Shown: positions 7,627-13,033 of the stretch, piece by piece
Position numbering within the stretch: the stretch's first letter is position 1
How the letters are laid out: each line of letters opens with the position of its first letter
From: Actinomycetes bacterium
GTDB taxonomy: Bacteria > Actinomycetota > Acidimicrobiia > Acidimicrobiales > Microtrichaceae
Direction of reading: 5' to 3'
Assembly: GCA_023437745.1 (NCBI GenBank)
Contig: JAEZFI010000277.1
Location: 1-19,165 of the forward strand
DNA: 19,165 bases
The notes under the pieces: model-generated
What the model was told of the DNA's origin: nothing
Seen by the model: only the letters and a program-made list of their open reading frames with translations
Database searches by the model: none
Position numbers and translations under genes: made by a program

Positions 7627-8796
7627 TCAGTCGGCGGTGGGGACGTCGATGGGCAGGTAGTAGCGGTCGGGGACCTCGTCGCTGACCGGCTGGTTCCCGA
7701 GGGTCTCCCCCACCGCCACGATGAGCTCGTACACGTGCGGCGGCAGATCGCGAGGCACCGACCAGTCGAGGTCGTCCGCGATCCCTGCGATCTCGGCGAA
7801 CGGCCGGAGGAACGTGAAGTACACGTAGGCCCCGCAGCGGATCATGGTGTCGCGGTCCATGCCGGCGATCGTGCGGTAGAGGCTCGCCTCGGCCTGGCGC
7901 GCTGCGGTGGCGATCGGCTCCATCTCGTCGAGCGGCACGGATCGGATCGCACCCGGGGCACAGCCGTCGGTCGTGAAGAGGCTGAACCCGACGAGACGGT
8001 CCATGTACGACTCGGGCTCGGTGCGCGAGGAGCCGAAGTCCGTGATGGCCACGTCGACGTCCTGGAGGACGAGCCCCGCCAGGAGGTGGTGGTACGGCAG
8101 GCCGGCCGCGGCGGTGGACCACGGGAAGTCCGACGGGCCCATCCGGTAGTAGTCGCGGAGGAGCAGCGTGCGGCCGCCACCGAGGTCGTACGGCCCGGTG
8201 TCCCCGGTGCCCACCCTCGTGTCGAAGTAGAGCAGGAACAGGTAGTTGACGAGGGTTGCGTTCCACCGCTTGACGCGGGTCCGCAGCTCGTCGCCGACCT
8301 CGACCACGGCATCTCGCACCGCGGCCACCAGCGCGTCGTCGTACACCCGCACCGTCCGGCCGGCGTCCTCCGCCTGGCGATGGCCGTCCGCCCGGTACGC
8401 CGTCGCGGCACGCTCCCAGAAGTCGAGGACCGTCTCGACGTCCTCGGGTCGATCGAGCGACGAGTCCATCTGCGTGAACACCTTGCGGCCGAGGAGGAAG
8501 AAGTTGGCGATCGACCAGAGGTAGACGCTGTTGACCTGCACCCCGGGGCGGCGGGCGGCGGCACCGATGATCTCGGCGGGCATGGCGGCGTCGATGGCCC
8601 GCATCATGTCGGCGTAGCGGGTGAAGGTCTCCGTGCACGCCACGAGGATGTAGGGCGTCACCGGGATCAGCTGCGACGCGTAGGACGTCCGCTCCTCGGT
8701 GAGCCGGTGGGCGATCGGTGCGTGGTAGGCGATGAGGTCGTTGGCCCTCGCCCAACGGTCGGCGAGGTCGATCTCGGCGCCGGCACCCTCAGGCAC
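7627..8796 (-). CDS. Unrecognised 389-residue protein in a PEP-utilising-domain operon
   Basis: I do not recognise this family. The protein looks soluble and largely alpha-helical in its first half. It has aromatic-rich stretches such as VNSVYLWSIANFFLLG, LVNYLFLLYFDTR and IRCGAYVYFTFLRPFAEIAG. There is no Walker motif, metal-binding cysteine cluster or signal peptide. The chosen start is GTG 8796 (VPEGAGAEIDLADRW), which overlaps the upstream stop by 8 bases. The frame is open to 8880, but residues before this GTG lie inside the upstream gene and are low-complexity Ser/Arg/Thr. The overlap suggests coupled synthesis with the PEP-mobile-domain protein and possibly a complex. By position it could be the substrate-binding partner of that domain, as the helical middle domain is in rifampicin phosphotransferase. 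That is a guess from context only. Confidence 0.7.
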   Translation of the reverse strand: MPEGAGAEIDLADRWARANDLIAYHAPIAHRLTEERTSYASQLIPVTPYILVACTETFTRYADMMRAIDAAMPAEIIGAAARRPGVQVNSVYLWSIANFFLLGRKVFTQMDSSLDRPEDVETVLDFWERAATAYRADGHRQAEDAGRTVRVYDDALVAAVRDAVVEVGDELRTRVKRWNATLVNYLFLLYFDTRVGTGDTGPYDLGGGRTLLLRDYYRMGPSDFPWSTAAAGLPYHHLLAGLVLQDVDVAITDFGSSRTEPESYMDRLVGFSLFTTDGCAPGAIRSVPLDEMEPIATAARQAEASLYRTIAGMDRDTMIRCGAYVYFTFLRPFAEIAGIADDLDWSVPRDLPPHVYELIVAVGETLGNQPVSDEVPDRYYLPIDVPTAD

Positions 8797-9130
8797 GGAT
8801 GACCGCCCGCGCACCGGAGCAGTCCAGCTCGACGTGGGTCCCGTCGTCGAGCGGCTCGACCAGCTCGCTGCCCATCGCACACGGCACGCCGAACTCTCGG
8901 GTCACGATGCCGATGTGGCTGCGCAGCGTTCCCCCGGTGCAGATCACGCCGGTGAGGTCGTGGAAGAGCGGGGCGAGGAAGGTCGCACCGGCGTCGCGCA
9001 CCAGGGCGATCACGCCCTCCGCGCCGTCGTCCATGAGCGCCAGCACGTCGTCGACGCCGTCCATCACGCGCAGCGTGCCGCGCACCGCCGGCGCATCGAA
9101 GACCTTCTCCCCCGTCCCCACCTCTCGCAT
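8789..9130 (-). CDS. Stand-alone PEP-utilising (phosphohistidine swivelling) domain protein
   Basis: At 113 residues, nearly the whole protein is one PEP-utilisers mobile domain of the kind that carries phosphate on histidine in PEP synthase, pyruvate phosphate dikinase, enzyme I and rifampicin phosphotransferase. The signature is TGGTLRSHIGIVTREFGVPC, with His72 at the phosphorylatable position and the following GSELVEPLDDGTHVELD typical of the domain's end. The N-terminal part (EKVFDAPAVRGTLRVMDGVDD) matches the entry strand of the domain. The usual ATP-grasp and barrel domains are absent here and in the neighbouring genes. ATG 9130 is supported by a TAGAGT -10 box ending 8 bases upstream, which suggests a leaderless mRNA. 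It is the first gene of the three-gene minus-strand operon. Confidence 0.8.
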   Translation of the reverse strand: MREVGTGEKVFDAPAVRGTLRVMDGVDDVLALMDDGAEGVIALVRDAGATFLAPLFHDLTGVICTGGTLRSHIGIVTREFGVPCAMGSELVEPLDDGTHVELDCSGARAVIRA

Positions 9131-9138
9131 GGCGCGGG

Positions 9139-9144
9139 ACTCTA
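9139..9144 (-). promoter_or_regulatory. Putative -10 box for the 9130-6692 operon
   Basis: TAGAGT on the minus strand ends 8 bases before ATG 9130, with no Shine-Dalgarno between. This is the geometry of leaderless actinobacterial transcripts. No clear -35 is seen. It shares the 99-base divergent region with the promoter of the 9230 gene. Confidence 0.45.
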
Positions 9145-9217
9145 CCGGTGGGGTCGGCCGCCCGCTCGGAGGTCGGACGAGGCGCATCCGGGGTGGGTCG
9201 CCACCGGAGCGCGGCCG

Positions 9218-9223
9218 TAGGCT
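9218..9223 (+). promoter_or_regulatory. Putative -10 box for the SCP2-like gene
   Basis: TAGGCT ends 6 bases before GTG 9230, so the transcript would begin at or next to the start codon. A small inverted repeat, GGTGG-gtcg-CCACC (9192-9205), lies just upstream and could bind a regulator. Confidence 0.45.
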
Positions 9224-9229
9224 CGCCGG

Positions 9230-9598
9230 GTGCAGCACCTGTCCGACGAGTGGTTCGACGCCGTGACCGAAGGGCTCGCCGGGGTCGCCGTCCCGCCTGA
9301 CGTCGCTGTGGCGCTGCGCCACGAGGTCGACGGCGACGGCTCGCACACGATCGCCCTCGGGGGCGGCCGAGCCGTGCTCCACCGGGCCGACGGCGGGCCG
9401 GCGCCCGACGTGACGCTGCACTGCGATCGGATCACCGCCCGGGACCTGGCGACCGGGAGCCTGTCGGTGCCCGAGGCCGTGCTGTCCGGGCGGCTCACGG
9501 TCTCGGGCGACGTCACGACGCTGGAGGCGGCGGCCGAAGCCCTCGATGCCGTCGCCGTCGTGGTCCGCGCCGTGACCCCTCGCACCTCGCCCGCCTGA
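9230..9598 (+). CDS. Small SCP2 sterol-transfer-like domain protein
   Basis: The 122-residue soluble protein resembles the SCP2 fold, a small lipid- or acyl-binding domain. The diagnostic part is the C-terminal block APDVTLHCDRITARDLATGSLSVPEAVLSGRLTVSGD, where the strand, the helix and the 'xSGRLxVxGD' ending match family style. Residues 40-60 (HTIALGGGRAVLHRADG) fit the preceding beta hairpin. The GTG start at 9230 is supported by the adjacent -10 box. The gene is transcribed divergently from the PEP-mobile-domain operon, and the glycosylase gene follows after 18 bases with its own -10. The ligand is unknown, and the family call rests on motif resemblance only. Confidence 0.65.
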   Translation: MQHLSDEWFDAVTEGLAGVAVPPDVAVALRHEVDGDGSHTIALGGGRAVLHRADGGPAPDVTLHCDRITARDLATGSLSVPEAVLSGRLTVSGDVTTLEAAAEALDAVAVVVRAVTPRTSPA

Positions 9599-9604
9599 GG
9601 TCCG

Positions 9605-9610
9605 TACAGT
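9605..9610 (+). promoter_or_regulatory. Putative -10 box for the Fpg/Nei gene
   Basis: TACAGT ends 6 bases before ATG 9617, inside the short gap after the SCP2-like stop. The placement fits leaderless transcription that is independent of the upstream gene. Confidence 0.45.
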
Positions 9611-9616
9611 GACGGG

Positions 9617-10453
9617 ATGCCCGAGCTCCCCGAGGTCCGCGCCCAGGCCGGACGTCTCGCCGAGCGCTACGCCGGCACCGTCCTGGAGGCGTTCGAGCCG
9701 CTGTCGTTCACCGCGCTGAAGTCGGTGTCCGCCAGCCCGGACGGGGCCGTCGGGCAGCCGCTCGAGTCGGTGCGGTCACGGGGCAAGTACCTGCTCGTGC
9801 AGTTCGAGCCCGTGACCTTCGTGGTGCACCTCATGCAGGGCGGACGCCTCGAGACGGCCACCGGCACCGCCAAGCGCCCCAAGGGCGGGCTCGCCAGGTG
9901 GCGCTTTGCCGAGCGCGACCCGTTGCTGCTCTCCGAGTTCGGCCGAGAGCACCGCGCCGGGATCTGGCCGGTCGCCGGTGACCCCGAGGGCCAGGAGCCC
10001 CTCGACCACCTCGGCCCCGACGCCGACGCCGTTCCCCTGGAGCAGCTGACCGAGCTGCTCGGAACCCAGCGAGGGCGCATCCACGGGGTGCTGCGCGACC
10101 AGCGGGTGATCGCCGGGATCGGTCGGCGCCTCGCCAACGAGGTCTGCCACATCGCCCGGCTCTCGCCGTTCGCGATCGCCGCCAAGCTGACACCGGACGA
10201 GGTCGGGCGCGTCCATGCGGCCATCCGCGACGCGATCACGGCGTCGCTCGAGTTCGAGGCGACACAGGACTCGATGGTCCGGTCGAAGGAGCGCCCCGCT
10301 GCGGTGCACCACCGGACGGGCGACCCGTGCGACGTCTGCGGCGACCCCGTCCGGGCCGTGGAGTACGGCAGCTACACGGTCAACTACTGCCCGACCTGCC
10401 AGACCGGCGGGAAGGTCCTCGCCGACAACACCACGTCCAAGTTCCTGAAGTGA
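9617..10453 (+). CDS. Fpg/Nei family DNA glycosylase, divergent
   Basis: The 278-residue base-excision repair enzyme has the N-terminal MPELPEV, in which Pro2 is the Schiff-base nucleophile and Glu3 the catalytic acid, and Lys57 (SRGKYLL) in the expected place. A C-terminal zinc finger is formed by Cys238, Cys241, Cys258 and Cys261. Deviations from classical MutM, by unaided alignment, are: HLMQGG where HLGMSG carries the intercalating Met; GIGRRLANE (169-175) where GIGN is usual; and Tyr in place of the zinc-finger Arg (EYGSYTVNYC). These suggest a separate subfamily with altered lesion preference rather than standard 8-oxoguanine MutM. The protein is otherwise complete. It is convergent with mdh, with a shared hairpin after it. 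Confidence 0.9.
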   Translation: MPELPEVRAQAGRLAERYAGTVLEAFEPLSFTALKSVSASPDGAVGQPLESVRSRGKYLLVQFEPVTFVVHLMQGGRLETATGTAKRPKGGLARWRFAERDPLLLSEFGREHRAGIWPVAGDPEGQEPLDHLGPDADAVPLEQLTELLGTQRGRIHGVLRDQRVIAGIGRRLANEVCHIARLSPFAIAAKLTPDEVGRVHAAIRDAITASLEFEATQDSMVRSKERPAAVHHRTGDPCDVCGDPVRAVEYGSYTVNYCPTCQTGGKVLADNTTSKFLK

Positions 10454-10459
10454 CCGCCA

Positions 10460-10498
10460 CCACCTCGTTCTCGGGGTTGAGGTCGAGAACGGAGGTGG
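10460..10498. terminator. Bidirectional hairpin between convergent fpg-like and mdh genes
   Basis: CCACCTCGTTCTC (10460-10472) pairs with GAGAACGGAGGTGG (10485-10498) with one bulged base, closing a 12-base loop. It lies in the 65-base gap between the two stop codons (10453 and 10519). A related direct repeat, GAGAACGGAGGT / GCGAACGGGGGT, continues to about 10514. No T-tract is present. Confidence 0.55.
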
Positions 10499-10518
10499 GG
10501 TCGCGAACGGGGGTTGAC

Positions 10519-11511
10519 TCAGATCAGGCCGAGGGCCGTGACCGCCTCGCGCTCCTCGGCGAGCTCGGCGACGGACTTGTCGATGCGGGCGCGAGAGAAC
10601 TCGTCGATGTCGAGGCCCTGGACGATCGAGTAGACGCCGTCCTTGCACGTGACGGGGAACGAGGAGATGAGGCCCTCCGGCACGCCGTAGGAGCCGTCGG
10701 ACGGGATGCCCATCGACACCCAGTCGCCCTCGGGGGTGCCGAGATGCCAGCTGCGCACGTGGTCGATCGCCGCGTTCGCCGCCGACGCCGCGGAGGAGAG
10801 GCCGCGGGCCTTGATGATCGCCGCGCCACGCTGGGCGACGGTCGGGATGAACGTCGACTCGATCCACTCCTGGTCGTTCACCGTCTCGGGGGCGTTCGCG
10901 CCCTTCACCTCGGCGTGGAAGAGGTCCGGGTACTGCGTGGCCGAGTGGTTGCCCCAGATCGTCATCTTGGTGATGTCCGAGACCGTCGTCCCGGTCTTCT
11001 GCGCGAGCTGCGCCACGGCACGGTTGTGGTCCAGGCGGGTCATCGCCGTGAAGCGGCCCGGGTCGAGGTCCGCAGCGTTCTGCTGTGCGATCAGCGCGTT
11101 GGTGTTCGCCGGGTTGCCGACCACGAGCACCTTGACGTCGCGCTTGGCGACGGCGGAGAGCGCCTCACCCTGCGGCTTGAAGATGCCGCCGTTGGCGCTG
11201 AGCAGGTCGCTGCGCTCCATCCCGTCCTTGCGGGGCATGGCACCGACGAGCAGCGCGACGTCGACGTCACCGAACGCGACGTTCGGGTCGTCGGTGCGGA
11301 CGATCTCGGTGAGCAGCGGGAACGCGCAGTCGTCGAGCTCCATCGCGACCCCTTCGAGGGCCCCGAGGGCCGGCGTGATCTCGAGCAGCTGGAGCGCCAC
11401 CGGCTGGTCGTCACCGAGCATCGCACCGCTCGCGATCCGGAACAGCAGCGAGTAGCCGATCTGGCCAGCTGCTCCGGTGACGGCGACTCGAAGGGGAGGC
11501 TTGGTGGTCAC
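10519..11511 (-). CDS. mdh: Malate dehydrogenase (NAD-dependent)
   Basis: The 330-residue protein interconverts malate and oxaloacetate in the TCA cycle. The N-terminal NAD-binding fold has VTGAAGQIGYSLLF. The mobile-loop substrate-binding Arg lies in AMPRKDGMERSDLL, GNPANTNA is the coenzyme/active-site block, and LDHNRA supplies the Asp and Arg around the catalytic pair. His189 in IWGNHSATQYPD is the proton acceptor. Length and sequence match the cytosolic-type (two-subunit, about 330-residue) MDH group typical of actinobacteria rather than the LDH-like group. The start is GTG 11511, with AGGAG (11517-11521) 5 bases upstream. Its promoter appears to overlap the end of the GGDEF gene, so the two minus-strand genes may be partly independent. 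Confidence 0.96.
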   Translation of the reverse strand: MTTKPPLRVAVTGAAGQIGYSLLFRIASGAMLGDDQPVALQLLEITPALGALEGVAMELDDCAFPLLTEIVRTDDPNVAFGDVDVALLVGAMPRKDGMERSDLLSANGGIFKPQGEALSAVAKRDVKVLVVGNPANTNALIAQQNAADLDPGRFTAMTRLDHNRAVAQLAQKTGTTVSDITKMTIWGNHSATQYPDLFHAEVKGANAPETVNDQEWIESTFIPTVAQRGAAIIKARGLSSAASAANAAIDHVRSWHLGTPEGDWVSMGIPSDGSYGVPEGLISSFPVTCKDGVYSIVQGLDIDEFSRARIDKSVAELAEEREAVTALGLI

Positions 11512-11526
11512 GATGGCTCCTGGAGG

Positions 11527-11540
11527 ACGGGCCGGCCCGT
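11527..11540. other. Perfect 14-base palindrome in the mdh leader
   Basis: ACGGGCCGGCCCGT is identical to its reverse complement. It lies between the putative mdh -10 box and the Shine-Dalgarno, a position where a bound regulator or an RNA hairpin would affect mdh expression. In GC-rich DNA some palindromes arise by chance. Confidence 0.4.
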
Positions 11541-11559
11541 GCCGGCGAACACTCCGGAG

Positions 11560-11565
11560 AACTTA
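11560..11565 (-). promoter_or_regulatory. Putative -10 box for mdh
   Basis: TAAGTT on the minus strand overlaps the TAA stop of the GGDEF gene and would start transcription near 11552, about 40 bases before the mdh GTG. No good -35 is visible (closest TTCGTG at 11585-11590, spacer 19). Confidence 0.35.
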
Positions 11566-12834
11566 CCGACCGCCTCCGCGCACCCACGAATCACCACGCG
11601 CGGCCTGCGGGTCGCCGTCGCTCGTGGGTCCCTCGATCGCCACGACGCAGTTCCGGCCCTCCGCCTTGGCCTGGTAGAGGGCGGTGTCGGCTCGGTCGAG
11701 CGCCTCGCTCAGCCGCTCGGTCCACACGTCGCAGGTCGTGACGCCGATGCTGACCGTCGGCGCGACGGCCACCCCGCCGAACCGGAAGCGGAGGTCGGCG
11801 ACGGCCAGCCGGAGCCGCTCCGAGACGTCGCGACAGCGGGCGAGGTCGGCGCCGGGCATGACCACGGCGAACTCCTCGCCGCCGATGCGACCGAGGACGT
11901 CGACCCGGCGCACCTGCTCGTTGAGGACCCGCCCCAGCTCGACCAGCACCTCGTCGCCGGCGATGTGCCCGTGCGTGTCGTTGACCGCCTTGAAGTGGTC
12001 GACGTCGAGGACGACGACGGAGAGGGGGTGGTTGTGCCGCTGGGCCCGGCGGAGCTCCTGCTCGGCGAGCTCGTGGAACCAGCGACGGTTCGCCAGCCCG
12101 GTCAGGTCGTCGATGTTGGCCCGGCGGACGAGCTCGTGCTCCATCCGCTGACGCCACGCGACCTCGACGCTGAGGCGCTCGTTGATCGAGCGCTCCCGGA
12201 TGCGCATGGCGAACTCACGCCGGCTGGTCGTGGCGATCCGGTTGGCGCCCACGAAGCCGATGACCATCGTGGCGACGAGGACGGAGGACCGTGCCGCCAC
12301 CTCGGCGCCGCGCAGCCCGCCCTGCAGCACCGAGGCGATCACCCACACGATGCAACCGACGACGCACAGGGAGGTGCTGAGGACCAGCCGGTTGGGGACG
12401 AGCATGAACACGATGATGACGATGACGCCGACCGTGGCGGTCTCCACCGTGCCGACGTCCGGCTGGAGCAGCGCCACCACCTGGTAGCCGCCGAAGAGCG
12501 TGGCCTGGATGAGCGTGAGCAGCGAGTGGTTGCGGACCAGCCGCGGGTCGCGGCGGAGCGCATCGACGAGGGCGAGCGTGGGCACGATGGCGCCGAGGCG
12601 GACCAGCACGAGTACCAGCCAGCGGGTGCCGACCCCGACCGCCAGCAGGTCCGCCAGCGAGAAGGCCAGGAACCACACGGCCGTGACGAGCCCTGCCCGG
12701 CGAGCCCCCGAGGCGGCCTCGGGGGTGGAGTCCAGCCAGTAGTGGGCCTCCATGTCGCGGTCGGCGAACTCCGCCGCGAGCGGACGGATCGCTGCGAAGC
12801 GGTCGGCTCCGTGTGCGACGCCCTCGTCCACCAT
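11563..12834 (-). CDS. Membrane-bound GGDEF diguanylate cyclase
   Basis: The 423-residue protein should make the second messenger c-di-GMP from two GTP. A cytoplasmic N-terminus of about 50 residues is followed by about six hydrophobic segments (roughly 50-200), with no known sensor domain name. A helical linker of charged residues (about 210-250) leads to the GGDEF domain. Within it, NIDDLTGLANRRWF opens the domain, VVLDVDHFKAVNDTHGH carries metal and nucleotide contacts, and the active-site loop is GGEEF (318-322). RRVD at 309-312, five residues before the loop, fits the RxxD inhibitory I-site, so product inhibition is likely. ATG 12834 has GGAGGG 7 bases upstream; an in-frame TTG at 12876 is less likely. 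No EAL or HD-GYP partner lies in the window. Confidence 0.92.
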   Translation of the reverse strand: MVDEGVAHGADRFAAIRPLAAEFADRDMEAHYWLDSTPEAASGARRAGLVTAVWFLAFSLADLLAVGVGTRWLVLVLVRLGAIVPTLALVDALRRDPRLVRNHSLLTLIQATLFGGYQVVALLQPDVGTVETATVGVIVIIVFMLVPNRLVLSTSLCVVGCIVWVIASVLQGGLRGAEVAARSSVLVATMVIGFVGANRIATTSRREFAMRIRERSINERLSVEVAWRQRMEHELVRRANIDDLTGLANRRWFHELAEQELRRAQRHNHPLSVVVLDVDHFKAVNDTHGHIAGDEVLVELGRVLNEQVRRVDVLGRIGGEEFAVVMPGADLARCRDVSERLRLAVADLRFRFGGVAVAPTVSIGVTTCDVWTERLSEALDRADTALYQAKAEGRNCVVAIEGPTSDGDPQAARGDSWVRGGGR

Positions 12835-12841
12835 CGATTCG

Positions 12842-12847
12842 CCCTCC
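12842..12847 (-). promoter_or_regulatory. Shine-Dalgarno that decides the GGDEF gene start
   Basis: GGAGGG on the minus strand is 7 bases from ATG 12834. It favours this start over the in-frame TTG at 12876, which would add 14 residues. Confidence 0.55.
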
Positions 12848-12888
12848 AAGGTCTCGTTGCCTCCCAGCGACAGCAACGACGTTCCGTG

Positions 12889-12894
12889 ATGGTA
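12889..12894 (-). promoter_or_regulatory. Possible extended -10 box for the GGDEF gene
   Basis: TACCAT preceded by TGC (extended -10 form) on the minus strand would start transcription near 12882, leaving a leader of about 48 bases. No -35 is recognised. The rest of the gap 12895-13033 holds a short inverted repeat, CACCA-ccctccg-TGGTG, and the palindrome TTCGGCCGAA (12955-12964), but no gene. Confidence 0.3.
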
Positions 12895-13033
12895 GCACCA
12901 CCCTCCGTGGTGATCCGTGGGCCACCCGGCTCATCTGCCCGGAATCCAGGGGGTTTCGGCCGAAGTTCGTTCGACCTGCTGAAGAGTTCTCAGCCCGTCG
13001 GGAACGAGGCGCAACGCCCCGCCGGCGGCACCG

